Assembly (NCBI RefSeq): GCF_012641405.1
Contig: NZ_JABAII010000001.1
Span: 62,001-126,000 of the forward strand
DNA: 64,000 nt
DNA from: Rhizobium sp. P40RR-XXII
GTDB lineage: Bacteria; Pseudomonadota; Alphaproteobacteria; Rhizobiales; Rhizobiaceae
Direction of reading: 5' to 3'
The first letter of the stretch is position 1, and each line of letters opens with the position of its first letter. Position numbers and translations under genes: made by a program. Positions 9,295 to 18,452 of the stretch are shown here, piece after piece. The notes under the pieces were generated by a model that did no database searches, was not told the origin of the DNA, and saw only the letters and a program-made list of their open reading frames with translations.

Positions 9295-9969
9295 ATGGCG
9301 GGTGAGGGAACAGGGCTCGTAATCTTCGATTGCGATGGCGTGCTTGTTGATAGCGAGCCGCTGTCGGTCGACGTGCTCATCCAGGCGATGCACGATATCG
9401 GCGTCGAGATGAGCGAAGAGGATGTCTACAGCCGCTTCCTCGGCAAGAGCCTGGCAACGCTTGTCGATACGATGCAGACGGAGTTCGATGTCTTCATCGA
9501 CCAGGCGTTTCTGGATCGGGTTCGCAATAATCTCTACGAACGCTTCAAGCATGAGCTGAAGCCGATCGACGGCATTGCCGCGACGCTGGATGCGCTTTTG
9601 CTGCCGCGCTGTGTCGCCTCGTCGAGCCAGCTGGAGCGCATCCGCCTCTCGCTCGGCGTGACCGGCCTTCTCGACAAGCTGCAGCCGAATATTTTCAGCG
9701 CCAGCATGGTCAAGCGCGGCAAGCCCGCGCCGGATCTTTTCCTTTATGCGGCCGAAAAGATGGGTGTGCCGCCGAAGGATTGCATTGTCGTTGAAGACAG
9801 CCCGGCGGGCATTACAGCGGCGCGCGCGGCCGGCATGACGGTCTTTGCCTTCACCGGCGGTTCGCATGCCCATTCGCCGAGCTATCGGGCTGAGTTGGAG
9901 CAGCTTTCGCCGGAAGTCGTGTTTGACGCGATGCCGGAATTGATACAACTTGTCCGCAACATGAGATAA
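9295..9969 (+). CDS. HAD-family sugar-phosphate phosphatase / phosphoglucomutase-like hydrolase
   Basis: Haloacid dehalogenase superfamily hydrolase of 224 aa from the ATG at 9295. The catalytic pair Asp12/Asp14 sits in FDCDGVLVDSEP. Motif II is in the CVASSSQ region, and KPAPDLFLYAAEKMG plus VVEDSPAG give motifs III and IV. The cap domain and length fit the beta-phosphoglucomutase-like/YfbT group of sugar-phosphate phosphatases. It sits between mtlK and a pentulose kinase, so it probably removes phosphate from a polyol or sugar phosphate or repairs a side product. The substrate is not determinable from sequence. Confidence 0.8.
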   Translation: MAGEGTGLVIFDCDGVLVDSEPLSVDVLIQAMHDIGVEMSEEDVYSRFLGKSLATLVDTMQTEFDVFIDQAFLDRVRNNLYERFKHELKPIDGIAATLDALLLPRCVASSSQLERIRLSLGVTGLLDKLQPNIFSASMVKRGKPAPDLFLYAAEKMGVPPKDCIVVEDSPAGITAARAAGMTVFAFTGGSHAHSPSYRAELEQLSPEVVFDAMPELIQLVRNMR

Positions 9970-9989
9970 GTGGTCGGGACCTCTTTTGC

Positions 9990-11573
9990 ATGCGTGATCA
10001 CGTGGTTGCGGTCGATATCGGCACAGGCAGCGCACGCGCCGGTGTCTTCACGGCGAGCGGCTCACTGCTGGGAAAAAGCGAACATCCGATCCTGATGAAT
10101 CGCCCGCGTGAAAACCACGCCGAGCATGATTCCGAAGATATCTGGACTGCCGTCTGTGCCGCCGTTCGCGCGGCCGTGAAGGTATCCGGCGCCGATGCAT
10201 CCGTCATCGGCGCAATCGGCTTCGATGCGACCTGCTCGCTGGTCGTGCGTGACCGCGACGGCAAGCAGCTCACCGTTTCCACCGGCGGCGAGAAGAGGTT
10301 CGACACCATCGTCTGGCTCGATCACCGCGCGCTTGCCGAGGCGGATTATTGCACGGCGACGAAGCACGAGGTCCTGGATTATTCCGGCGAGTTCATGTCG
10401 CCGGAAATGGAAATGCCCAAACTGATGTGGCTGAAGGAGAATCTGCCGGAAAGCTGGGCCGAGGCCGGTTATTTCTTCGATCTCGCCGATTTCATGACGT
10501 GGAAGGCGACCGGCTCGCTCGCCCGCTCGCGCTCGACGCTGGTGGCGAAATGGAACTATCTTGCACATCGCGAGCCGGGCTGGCAGGCCGATTTCCTCAA
10601 CGTGATCGGGCTCGGCGACCTGCGCGAGCGCGGTGGCCTGCCTGAAGAGAGTGTCGCCGTCGGCGGGAGCATCGGCACATTGACGGCCGAGGCGGCCGAA
10701 GCGCTAGGGCTCGATCGCGTCTGCCATGTCGGCGCGGGCATGATCGACGCCTATGCCGGCGCGCTGGGTGCGCTTGCCGCCCATGCCGGCGATGCCGACA
10801 TGCTGGAACATCAACTGGCGCTGATTGCCGGAACCTCGAGCTGCGTCGTTTCCTTTGCGCGCGAGCGCAAGCGCAGCACCGGCATGTGGGGGCCTTATTA
10901 CGAGGCTGTCTTTCCGGGCATGTGGCTTGCCGAGGCCGGACAGTCGGCAACGGGTGCGCTGCTTGATCATATCGTCAGCATGCATGCGGCCGGCGGGTCT
11001 CCGACGGCGGCGTTGCATGATCGCATCGTCCGGCGGATCGCGGAGCTGCGGCTTGCCGAAGGCGATTCTCTCGGCGGACGCATCCATATTCTGCCCGATT
11101 TTCACGGCAACCGCTCGCCGCTTGCCGATCCGCATGCGCTGGGCGTCATCAGCGGCATGACGCTGGATGCGTCCTTCGATGGCCTCTGCCGGCTTTACTG
11201 GCGTACGAGCGTCGGCATTGCGCTCGGTATCCGTCACATCCTGGAGCGAATGCGGGATTACGGCTATGTACCCGACACGCTGCATGTGGCCGGCGGCCAC
11301 GTGAAGAATTCGCTGCTCATGGAGCTCTATTCCGACGTGACCGGCTGCAAGGTCGTGATCCCGAAGATGAACGAGACGGTGCTTCTGGGCACGGCGATCG
11401 CCGCTTCCGTCTCCTGCGGTCTGCATGAAAGCCTGGGTGCGGCCGGCGCTGCCATGCATCCGGGCGGTCACGAACGACTCCCAAACGCGGGAAAGAAGGC
11501 ATTCTACGACCGCGATTACCGACGCTTCCTCGCCATGTACCGCCACCGGGCGGAACTGGATGCCATGGAATAG
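9990..11573 (+). CDS. FGGY-family pentulose kinase (D-ribulokinase-like)
   Basis: Carbohydrate kinase of 527 aa with the actin-like FGGY fold. The N-terminal phosphate-binding loop reads VAVDIGTGSARAGVF (residues 6-20) and the C-terminal ATP-binding region has LHVAGGHVKNSLLMELYSDVTG. Length and motifs fit the ribulokinase-like 5-carbon kinase group (YDR109c/FGGY) rather than xylulokinase, which is present separately at 52112. It follows the HAD gene by 20 bp. Together with a polyol dehydrogenase it suggests ribitol or arabitol catabolism: pentitol to pentulose to pentulose 5-phosphate. D-ribulose is the best guess. Confidence 0.82.
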   Translation: MRDHVVAVDIGTGSARAGVFTASGSLLGKSEHPILMNRPRENHAEHDSEDIWTAVCAAVRAAVKVSGADASVIGAIGFDATCSLVVRDRDGKQLTVSTGGEKRFDTIVWLDHRALAEADYCTATKHEVLDYSGEFMSPEMEMPKLMWLKENLPESWAEAGYFFDLADFMTWKATGSLARSRSTLVAKWNYLAHREPGWQADFLNVIGLGDLRERGGLPEESVAVGGSIGTLTAEAAEALGLDRVCHVGAGMIDAYAGALGALAAHAGDADMLEHQLALIAGTSSCVVSFARERKRSTGMWGPYYEAVFPGMWLAEAGQSATGALLDHIVSMHAAGGSPTAALHDRIVRRIAELRLAEGDSLGGRIHILPDFHGNRSPLADPHALGVISGMTLDASFDGLCRLYWRTSVGIALGIRHILERMRDYGYVPDTLHVAGGHVKNSLLMELYSDVTGCKVVIPKMNETVLLGTAIAASVSCGLHESLGAAGAAMHPGGHERLPNAGKKAFYDRDYRRFLAMYRHRAELDAME

Positions 11574-11579
11574 GACGGC

Positions 11580-12431
11580 TTACCGGAGCGGGGCGTGGGC
11601 AAATATGCCCTGAAGCTCTTCTATGCGGCGAATTCTGGTTTCGGCGGTCTCGCCGGCGGCCTGAACGACGGCCACGGCCAGATATTCAAGCAGCGACATT
11701 ATGGCCGCAAGGTTTTCGCGGTTATTGGCCCGCTGCGGCGGCAGGGACAGCGTGATGTTTGCGAATTCATGCGCCCATTCGGTGAATTGGCCTGTTACCA
11801 GCAGAACCTTGCATCCGGACCGGCGCGCGGAGCGGGCCAGCAGGCGAGACGAAACGAAGCGCGGCGAATCGATGATGACAAGCAGCCCTTCTTCGGATCG
11901 CTCGCCGAACAGTTCGATATAGCTGCCATTGGCTCCGTCGAGAAACAGGACCTGATCGCGGGCAAAGGTCAGGCGGTCGCAGAAATGGCGGCCGATCCCC
12001 GCAAGGCTGGGGTGGGCGGCGACAAAGACATTGCTAGAGGACAGGATGGCCATGGTCGCTTCCTGCCACTGCGGCTGGCTTGCGAGGTTGTAGATATGCC
12101 GCAGCATTTCGACCTGTTCGGCAATCTGCGTCGCAAGCGGACGACCTTCGCTGGCATCTTTCTGAAGCTGCTCGAGAATGTTAGGCAATGATGACGTAAG
12201 CGTGGGTGCATTTTCCTTGAGATGCACCTTGATCCCGTCCAGGCCGTGATAGCCGAGAGATCGTAGGAACCGTCCGACCGTCATAGGGCTCAATTCCAGC
12301 CTGTCGGCGACTGAGGATGCCGTCTCAAACGGTAGTTCATTCAGATGCTCTGAGAAATACTTAGCAATTCTTCGCTCAGCCGGCGTGCCGATCTTGATAT
12401 ATTGTCTAAGTTTCTGGCTAAGGTCTTCCAA
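11580..12431 (-). CDS. MurR/RpiR-family transcriptional regulator
   Basis: A 283-aa regulator with an N-terminal RpiR helix-turn-helix (about residues 1-77, including ASSVADRLELSPMTVGRFLRSLG) and a C-terminal SIS sugar-phosphate-binding domain. It is convergent with the FGGY kinase (stop codons 6 bp apart), so it is likely to act on the polyol/pentulose genes or to sense their phosphorylated product. The 255-bp upstream gap is unusually AT-rich and holds a TTCAA-N8-TTGAA inverted repeat at 12585-12602 that could be its own operator. Confidence 0.85.
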   Translation of the reverse strand: MEDLSQKLRQYIKIGTPAERRIAKYFSEHLNELPFETASSVADRLELSPMTVGRFLRSLGYHGLDGIKVHLKENAPTLTSSLPNILEQLQKDASEGRPLATQIAEQVEMLRHIYNLASQPQWQEATMAILSSSNVFVAAHPSLAGIGRHFCDRLTFARDQVLFLDGANGSYIELFGERSEEGLLVIIDSPRFVSSRLLARSARRSGCKVLLVTGQFTEWAHEFANITLSLPPQRANNRENLAAIMSLLEYLAVAVVQAAGETAETRIRRIEELQGIFAHAPLR

Positions 12432-12686
12432 TTTTTACGCCTCGTCGATGGTCTTTCCGATGTTCGGTTGCGCCAATTCCTGGTTCAATCGCTCATTCAA
12501 ATCTAATTGAGCGGCTGGTCTTGTTTCGATTGTTGTTCTTAATGTGGCGAACAGGATATATTAGTGCAAAATATATTACAATAATTCAAATTTTTAATTG
12601 AACGTATTTCATACAGTGGCGCGAGATATTGATATCGGTACAACCACTTCCTAGGTGTTCATTTGCCATCAAAAGAGGTCGACCGA

Positions 12687-13409
12687 ATGATTGTTCTTGC
12701 TGCACGTCTCTCCCTTACCAATCTTTTTGCGCCGGAGACGCGCAAGGTTTTCTGGAAAGTTCTGGGGCTGACTTTGCTGGCGCTGGTTGCGCTGTGGTTT
12801 GCGCTGCGCGGTGTGTTCAACTCTTTCGTCCTGCCCTGGCTGCAGGGCTTCATGCCATCGACGGCGGACTGGACGGGCTGGGTTACGCTCTTTCTTGCTA
12901 TCTTTGCCGGCATTGTCCTGGCCCTGGCGATGGCGCTGTTGATCTCGCCGGTGACGGCATTGATCGCGGGCCTTTTTCTCGATGATGTCGCCGAGGTGGT
13001 GGAACAGCGCGACTATCCCGGCGATGCGCCCGGAACGGCGATGCCGATCGCAGCGGCGATGAAAAGCTCCGTGCGGTTTCTCGGCGTGGTCATCGTCGGC
13101 AATATCGTGGCGCTGTTTCTGCTGTTCATTCCAGGCGTCAACTTGGTCGCCTTCTTTCTGGTGAACGGCTATCTGCTCGGCCGGGAGTTCTTCGAATTCG
13201 CCGCCATGCGTTTCCACTCGCCGGATGAAGCGCGTGAATTCCGCGTCAAGCACGCGCTCACGGTCTTCCTCGCCGGCCTGGTGATCGCGGCCTTTCTGGC
13301 GATCCCGTTTCTCAACCTGCTGACGCCTCTGTTTGCGGCAGGCATGATGGTGCATCTGCACAAGCTGATCTCGCACAAGGAGATTGGCCTGCGGTTAAGG
13401 CAGGCTTAG
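12687..13409 (+). CDS. EI24/CysZ-like membrane protein
   Basis: Polytopic inner-membrane protein of 240 aa with about four to five hydrophobic segments and the EI24/CysZ pattern (ISPVTALIAGLFLDDVAEVVE near the middle, NGYLLGREFFEFAAMR in the second half). CysZ of E. coli imports sulfate for cysteine synthesis; rhizobial members are annotated as sulfate-transporter-family or EI24 proteins without direct evidence. The ATG at 12687 is chosen over the upstream TTG at 12663 because AAGAGG precedes it at a good distance. It converges with nth, the two overlapping by 4 bp at their 3' ends. Confidence 0.8.
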   Translation: MIVLAARLSLTNLFAPETRKVFWKVLGLTLLALVALWFALRGVFNSFVLPWLQGFMPSTADWTGWVTLFLAIFAGIVLALAMALLISPVTALIAGLFLDDVAEVVEQRDYPGDAPGTAMPIAAAMKSSVRFLGVVIVGNIVALFLLFIPGVNLVAFFLVNGYLLGREFFEFAAMRFHSPDEAREFRVKHALTVFLAGLVIAAFLAIPFLNLLTPLFAAGMMVHLHKLISHKEIGLRLRQA

Positions 13410-14185
13410 CCTGCCGCTTCCGCCCCGATAATCTGCGCTGGCAGTTCGACCAGAGGGGCGGGGATATCCCAGGTCTTTTCCGGCGAGCGACAGAGATCGG
13501 CTATGACGCAGCGTTCGCATTCCGGTTTGCGCGCCTTGCAGCAATAGCGCCCGTGCAGGATCAGCCAATGATGCGCATGGTAGAGATATTGATCGGGGAT
13601 GATCTTCATCAGCCGCTGCTCCACTTCATCCGGCGTCTTGCCCGGCGCCAGCAGCAGCCGGTTGGCGATGCGGAAGATGTGGGTGTCGACGGCGAGCGTC
13701 GCCTGGCCGAAAGCCATGGAGAGCACGACATTCGCGGTCTTGCGGCCGACGCCCGGCAAGGTCATCAGCTCTTCGCGCGTTCGCGGTACTTCGCCGCCGA
13801 AATCCGTGATCAGCTTTTCGGACAGGGCGACGACGTTCTTCGCCTTGTTGCGATATAGGCCGATTGTCTTGATGTATTCGCGGATGCGCTCCTCGCCGAG
13901 GTCGAGCATCTTCTGCGGGGTGTCGGCGATGGCGAAGAGGGCGCGCGTCGCCTTGTTGACGCCGGCATCGGTCGCCTGCGCTGAAAGCGCCACCGCGACG
14001 ACAAGCGTGAAAGGATTGACGTGCTCCAGCTCACCCTTCGGCTCCGGCCGCTGGATTGAGAAGCGGCGGAAGATCTCTTCCAGATCGGTCTTGGAATAGA
14101 GGCTCTTTCCGCTCGGCTTGCGGCCTGCGGTCGCATTTGACTTTTTCGCGGTTTGGGCGCTGGATTTGGTCTTGGGATTTGCCAT
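13406..14185 (-). CDS. nth: Endonuclease III
   Basis: Base-excision-repair DNA glycosylase/AP lyase of 259 aa that removes oxidised pyrimidines. The helix-hairpin-helix LPGVGRKTA is at residues 143-151 with catalytic Lys149, and catalytic Asp167 is in AVDTH. The [4Fe-4S] cluster ligands are Cys216, Cys223, Cys226 and Cys232 (spacing C-x6-C-x2-C-x5-C). A Lys-rich N-terminal tail of about 25 residues precedes the core. The start at 14185 leaves only 22 bp to the divergent DUF2244 gene, so the two promoters must lie within each other's coding regions. Confidence 0.95.
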   Translation of the reverse strand: MANPKTKSSAQTAKKSNATAGRKPSGKSLYSKTDLEEIFRRFSIQRPEPKGELEHVNPFTLVVAVALSAQATDAGVNKATRALFAIADTPQKMLDLGEERIREYIKTIGLYRNKAKNVVALSEKLITDFGGEVPRTREELMTLPGVGRKTANVVLSMAFGQATLAVDTHIFRIANRLLLAPGKTPDEVEQRLMKIIPDQYLYHAHHWLILHGRYCCKARKPECERCVIADLCRSPEKTWDIPAPLVELPAQIIGAEAAG

Positions 14186-14207
14186 GAACGACCTATACTC
14201 AACTCCT

Positions 14208-14711
14208 ATGACGGAACGCAATGCCGATACGGCGGCAGACGGCAACAGGCCGGTCTTCGCTGCCGAATTGTTCCCTCATCGCTCGCTGGGGCGAAAGGGG
14301 TTCAGGGTCATGCTGGCCTTGGCGGGTGGCTTCTGTCTCGTCTACAGCGTCCTGTTCATCACCAGTGGAGCGTGGCCAATCGGCATCTTCTTCGGCGCTG
14401 ATTTCCTCCTGCTCTATGGCGCCTTCCGGCTGAATTACCGCTCTGGCCGTGTGCGGGAAGAGGTCACCGTGTCGCGCACCAATGTTTCCATCCGCAAGTT
14501 CTCGCCAACGGGGCGGATGGTGGAACATGATTTCAACCCGTTCTGGACGCGCTTCCTCGTTCGCCGCCACCGTGAGATCGGGGTCGTGTCGATGCATGTC
14601 GGCGACAGAAGCCATGACACCGATGTCGGCTCCTTCCTCAATCCGGAGGATCGCGAGAGCTTCGCCAAGGCCTTCAAGCGGGCGCTGGCGACGGTCACGC
14701 AGAGGATATGA
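14208..14711 (+). CDS. DUF2244 family membrane protein
   Basis: A 167-aa protein (175 aa if the ATG at 14184 is used) of the DUF2244 family, common in Alphaproteobacteria and of unknown function. Two adjacent hydrophobic segments (about residues 32-75, GGFCLVYSVLFITSG and IGIFFGADFLLLYGAF) form a membrane hairpin. The cytoplasmic C-terminal domain carries the family RxGxxRxEVTVSRT-like segment. No clear ribosome binding site is seen before either ATG. It is divergent from nth with almost no spacer. Confidence 0.75.
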   Translation: MTERNADTAADGNRPVFAAELFPHRSLGRKGFRVMLALAGGFCLVYSVLFITSGAWPIGIFFGADFLLLYGAFRLNYRSGRVREEVTVSRTNVSIRKFSPTGRMVEHDFNPFWTRFLVRRHREIGVVSMHVGDRSHDTDVGSFLNPEDRESFAKAFKRALATVTQRI

Positions 14712-14822
14712 ACTGATCGTTCGAACACGCCGCATCACATTTCCGCAGAGAGGCCACTTGCGCAAGAAACGGGTGGTTTTAGCCCTCTTGCCGTGGTTTT
14801 CTCCTTTCCAAGGAGAAAGATC

Positions 14823-15695
14823 ATGAATGCGATTGCACAGCTGAAGAAAGACATCACCCCGGAAGGTCAGGATTACGAGACCGTGCGGGAGGTCATCGAA
14901 CTCATCTCCGAGGAATATCGCGACCAGCCGTCGCTGGAGATGCTTGCCGGGCGGCTCGGCCAATCGCCGACCCAATTGCAGAAGACGTTCACGCGCTGGG
15001 CCGGATTGTCACCCAAGGCGTTCCTTCAGGCCGTCACGCTGGATCATGCCAAGAGGCTTCTGCGCAAGGAGGATCTGCCGCTCTTGGAGACCTCCTTCGA
15101 AGTCGGCCTTTCCGGCCCCAGCCGGCTGCACGATCTCTTCGTCACGCATGAGGCGATGTCCCCGGGCGAATGGAAGGCCAGAGGCGGCGGTCTGGTGATG
15201 CGCTATGCGTTTCACATCTCCCCTTTCGGCCTTGCGCTGATCATGGTCACGGATCGCGGCCTTGCCGGCCTTGCCTTCAGCGATTCCGGCAATGAAAAGG
15301 CGTGCCTCGCCGACATGACCTGCCGCTGGCCGAATGCTGAGTTCATCGAGGATCCGCATGCGACCGCGTCTTATGCGGCGCGCATCTTCGAGCGCTCCAA
15401 CTGGTCGAGCGACGAGCCGCTGCGGGTCGTGCTGATCGGTTCGGATTTCCAGCTTCGTGTCTGGGAAAGCCTTTTGAAGATCCCGATGGGCCGCGCCGTG
15501 ACCTATTCCGACATCGCCAAGGATATCGGCCAGCCGACGGCGATGCGGGCCGTGGGTGCCGCTGTCGGCCGCAACCCGATTTCCTTCGTCGTACCGTGCC
15601 ATCGTGCGCTTGGGAAGAATGGGCAGCTTACGGGCTATCACTGGGGGCTGACGCGCAAGCGGGCAATGCTGGGATGGGAGGCGGGGGATGCTTGA
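14823..15695 (+). CDS. AraC-type HTH / O6-methylguanine-DNA methyltransferase fusion (Ada-like)
   Basis: DNA-repair protein of 290 aa. An AraC-type DNA-binding region occupies about residues 20-115, and a methylated-DNA-cysteine S-methyltransferase domain about 128-285. The alkyl-acceptor Cys259 lies in FVVPCHRALG, with the Asn hinge in GRNPIS. It removes methyl groups from O6-methylguanine and could regulate alkylation-response genes. It lacks the N-terminal Ada zinc domain that accepts methyl from phosphotriesters, so autoinduction as in E. coli Ada is unlikely. AAGGAG at 14810-14815 supports the start. Confidence 0.9.
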   Translation: MNAIAQLKKDITPEGQDYETVREVIELISEEYRDQPSLEMLAGRLGQSPTQLQKTFTRWAGLSPKAFLQAVTLDHAKRLLRKEDLPLLETSFEVGLSGPSRLHDLFVTHEAMSPGEWKARGGGLVMRYAFHISPFGLALIMVTDRGLAGLAFSDSGNEKACLADMTCRWPNAEFIEDPHATASYAARIFERSNWSSDEPLRVVLIGSDFQLRVWESLLKIPMGRAVTYSDIAKDIGQPTAMRAVGAAVGRNPISFVVPCHRALGKNGQLTGYHWGLTRKRAMLGWEAGDA

Positions 15696-15737
15696 GGGTT
15701 CGCTCGATCGTAGGCCCCGAGCACGCTGAAAGTGCGG

Positions 15738-15928
15738 TACCCCCCTCTGTCGCTGTCGCGACATCTCCCCCACAAGGGGGAGAGCGTTGGGAGTTTGTGG
15801 CCCATTCTACCGAATGCTCAGCGACTGCGGTTTCCGCAGTTGCGATGTTTGCTTTGAGGCGAGAGCTCGATGCTGGTTACCAATCTCCCCCCTTGTGGGG
15901 GAGATGTCACGAAGTGACAGAGGGGGTA
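15738..15928. repeat. Palindromic intergenic repeat pair (RIME/REP-like)
   Basis: Two inverted copies of a roughly 46-bp GC-rich unit flank about 97 bp. The left copy (15739-15784) begins ACCCCCCTCTGTCG and ends in a CTCCCCCACAAGGGGGAG hairpin. The right copy (15882-15928) is its reverse complement with small changes. The same unit pair recurs at 28120-28309, and a fragment is at about 18523-18537. The arrangement resembles rhizobial intergenic mosaic elements or a MITE. It sits between the convergent MGMT and SorC genes. Confidence 0.85.
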
Positions 15929-15958
15929 TGTGCTCTCCGCAAGCTCAAACGGAGTTGC

Positions 15959-16990
15959 TCACGCCGCCTTCGCCATAGCCATCCGCAGCAGTGCCTTCGC
16001 GGCACTTTCGTCTGTTATCAGGGTGTTGCAGCCGATGCGCTTGATGGTGGCGCTGATCGCCTGGGCGCGGTGGGCGCCGCCGGAGGAGATCACGATGTGC
16101 TTTGCCTTTTTCAGCGTATCGAGATCGACGGACATCACCCGCTTGTTAATCGGATGATCGACGGAATTGCCCTCGGCGTCGAGGAAGTTGAACATGGTGT
16201 CGCAAACGCAGCCGGCCTCGATTAGCTCTTCCAGCTCGCGCTTCGAAATGAAGCCTTCCGACAGCGACGTCGAGTGCGGGCCGATGTCGCCGCAGCTGAC
16301 AATGGCGAGATCGAGGTTCTCCGCCAGCCTGTAGATCGCTTCGAGGCCGCATTTTTCGATGAGGTTACGCTTGGTCTCGACGGAATCGACGAGAAGCGGC
16401 GCCAGGAACATGTAGCATTCCGCCCCGAGCTGGCTCGCCAGGCGCCATGTATAATCGATCGGATTGGTCTGGTGCACGGCGACGATGCCGCCGAGCAGGG
16501 AGACCACCTTGCAATTGTCGCGGCGAGGAGGGCGGAAGCTTGCGAGCGAGGCCGTCATCGTCCGGCCCCAGCCGACGCCGATCGTATAATCGTCGGGGAT
16601 GGCCTCCGTCAGGAACTGCCCGAGCGCCAGACCGACGCTCTTAGCCTGCGCGTTCACATTGCCGCCGGCAGGCTCGGGAACCACGATCGCTTCATCGAGC
16701 CCGTAGATGCGCTCGAGCTTGATCGCCAGTTCGACGCAATCATCGATGCCTTCCGTGATCCAGATCTGCACCTCGGCGCGGCGCATGGCCTCGTCCAGCA
16801 AACGGATGACGGTGGTACGGCTGATGCCGAGCTGTTCGGCAACGTCCTTCTGCGTCAGGCCCTGATTGTAATAGAGCCAGGCGGCGCGAAGCCTCAGGGA
16901 GGAGGTCTCCGAATAGGCGGTATGGGTTCCGCGTCTCAGTTTGGCCACAGGTCCTCCGGCAGGATTGTCGCATGCGCCGTTTAACGTCAT
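15959..16990 (-). CDS. SorC/DeoR-type sugar-responsive regulator
   Basis: A 343-aa SorC-family regulator; the ATG at 16990 is preferred over a TTG at 17005. The helix-turn-helix (LTQKDVAEQLGISRTTVIRL) is near residues 45-64. The sugar-phosphate-binding domain has GVGWGRTMTASLA and IVSCGDIGP motifs. It is divergent from transaldolase across about 460 bp, so a pentose-phosphate intermediate could be the effector and tal the target. It differs clearly from the first SorC regulator at 2277. Confidence 0.82.
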   Translation of the reverse strand: MTLNGACDNPAGGPVAKLRRGTHTAYSETSSLRLRAAWLYYNQGLTQKDVAEQLGISRTTVIRLLDEAMRRAEVQIWITEGIDDCVELAIKLERIYGLDEAIVVPEPAGGNVNAQAKSVGLALGQFLTEAIPDDYTIGVGWGRTMTASLASFRPPRRDNCKVVSLLGGIVAVHQTNPIDYTWRLASQLGAECYMFLAPLLVDSVETKRNLIEKCGLEAIYRLAENLDLAIVSCGDIGPHSTSLSEGFISKRELEELIEAGCVCDTMFNFLDAEGNSVDHPINKRVMSVDLDTLKKAKHIVISSGGAHRAQAISATIKRIGCNTLITDESAAKALLRMAMAKAA

Positions 16991-17449
16991 GATCCGCCAG
17001 GACAAGGGTTGTGGCTGTGGCGGATGACGGGAGCGGGCAAGATCGGCTCTTCTGCTGTCGATATTCTATGACGTGAAACTTATGTCAATCGAATTGCACA
17101 AATGTTCTTGACTTTTCCGTGCGAGATTGCAGATAGTCAGCGCTGAGGAATTCGGTCTTGTCCAATCGAGGAGGACAATGTGCAAATGCTGTTCCGAGCA
17201 AGTGCCGGGCCGGACAGGGAGCCATATAGGGCGCCCGATGCCGGCGAAAAGCCTGTTTTCGGAAGGTTGCCTCCTCATCGTTCGGCCGTTCACCGAAAAT
17301 GGAACTCTAGCGCTTTTTATCCCGTTACTGAAACATAGGAGAAGGAAGGCTGCACCCCTGACGCCTTCAAGTCCCTCCGGCGAAAAGACCGGATCTGCTG
17401 CCCGACATCTCCCATCCAAATGGGCCTCATTCAAACAAGGATACCTGTT
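16991..17449. other. Intergenic region between SorC regulator and transaldolase
   Basis: About 460 bp with no gene of recognised family. A possible promoter reads TTGACT (17108-17113) and GATAGT (17132-17137) with an 18-bp spacer. It precedes a small ORF at 17178-17453 with a strong ribosome binding site that overlaps the tal start. No repeat or RNA family was recognised. Confidence 0.5.
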
Positions 17450-17453
17450 ATGA
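17178..17453 (+). CDS. Possible small ORF coupled to tal
   Basis: A 91-aa open frame begins at an ATG preceded by GAGGAGGA (17168-17175), one of the best ribosome binding sites in the neighbourhood. Its stop codon overlaps the transaldolase ATG (ATGA), which would couple translation. The N-terminus is [11 protein letters not shown], and the rest is basic and low in recognisable motifs. It resembles no family I know. It may be a leader peptide, a real small protein or a chance ORF. Confidence 0.3.
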   Translation: MCKCCSEQVPGRTGSHIGRPMPAKSLFSEGCLLIVRPFTENGTLALFIPLLKHRRRKAAPLTPSSPSGEKTGSAARHLPSKWASFKQGYLL

Positions 17454-18415
17454 CTTCCAAGCTTGATCAACTCCGCGCCATGACGACGGTCGTGGCCGAT
17501 ACCGGCGATATCGAGGCAGTCGCTCGCCTGAAGCCGGTGGATTGCACCACCAACCCGACCATCGTGCTGAAGGCGCTCGGCACGCCGATGTTCGCCGATG
17601 CGATCAAGGAAGCCGTCGCCTGGGGCAAGAAGCAGGGCGGCGCCTCCGAAGCCGTTGCCGCTGCCGTTGCCGACCGCCTGGCGATCTCCGTCGGTGCTGC
17701 GCTCTCCGGTCTCGTTCCGGGCCGCGTGTCGACCGAAGTCGACGCCGACCTGTCCTTCAACACCGAAGCTTCTCTTGCCAAGGCCCGCGCCATCATCGCC
17801 GCCTATAAGGAGCGCGGCATCGAGCGTGACCGTATCCTGATCAAGCTCGCTTCCACCTGGGAAGGCATTCGCGCCGCCGAAGTGCTGCAGAAGGAAGGCA
17901 TCGACTGCAATCTGACGCTGCTCTTCAGCAAGGCTCAGGCCATTGCCTGCGCCGACGCCAAGGCATTCCTGATCTCGCCCTTCGTCGGCCGCATCCTTGA
18001 TTGGTACAAGAAGTCGACTGGCAAGGATTACACGGCCGAGGAAGATCCGGGCGTCGTTTCCGTCCGCGATATCTACAATTACTACAAGGCCAACGATATC
18101 CAGACGATCGTCATGGGCGCCTCCTTCCGCAATACCGGCGAAATCGAAGCGCTGGCGGGCTGCGACCGTTTGACGATCAGCCCGAACCTGCTGGACGAGC
18201 TTTCCAAGGACGAAGGCAAGCTGGAGCGCAAGCTTTCGCCGGAAAGCAAGACTTCCGTCGAGAAGATCGCCGTCGACGAAAAGACCTTCCGCTGGATGAT
18301 GAATGAAGACGCAATGGCGACCGAAAAGCTCTCCGAGGGCATTCGCGCCTTCGCCAAGGACCTGATCGCGCTGCGCACCATGGTCAGCAAGGAACTGCAG
18401 CTCGCTGCGGCTTGA
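17450..18415 (+). CDS. tal: Transaldolase
   Basis: Pentose-phosphate-pathway transaldolase, 321 aa, moving a dihydroxyacetone unit from sedoheptulose 7-phosphate to glyceraldehyde 3-phosphate. The Schiff-base Lys132 is in [12 protein letters not shown], Asp17 in the N-terminal ADTGD and the DCTTNPT motif at 31-37; numbering coincides with E. coli TalB. The ATG at 17450 is used. It is divergent from a SorC-type regulator and connects the pentulose phosphates made by the kinases in this window to glycolysis. A hairpin terminator follows. Confidence 0.95.
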   Translation: MTSKLDQLRAMTTVVADTGDIEAVARLKPVDCTTNPTIVLKALGTPMFADAIKEAVAWGKKQGGASEAVAAAVADRLAISVGAALSGLVPGRVSTEVDADLSFNTEASLAKARAIIAAYKERGIERDRILIKLASTWEGIRAAEVLQKEGIDCNLTLLFSKAQAIACADAKAFLISPFVGRILDWYKKSTGKDYTAEEDPGVVSVRDIYNYYKANDIQTIVMGASFRNTGEIEALAGCDRLTISPNLLDELSKDEGKLERKLSPESKTSVEKIAVDEKTFRWMMNEDAMATEKLSEGIRAFAKDLIALRTMVSKELQLAAA

Positions 18416-18452
18416 GGCGATCCGCTCCCGTTGGGAGACACGTTATTTAGGA

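Noticed and set aside
15738..15928. Possible CRISPR array
   Set aside because: Only two units, inverted relative to each other and without regular spacers.
17066..17470. 134-residue minus-strand frame in the tal upstream gap
   Set aside because: No ribosome binding site or family features, and it overlaps the tal start antisense.
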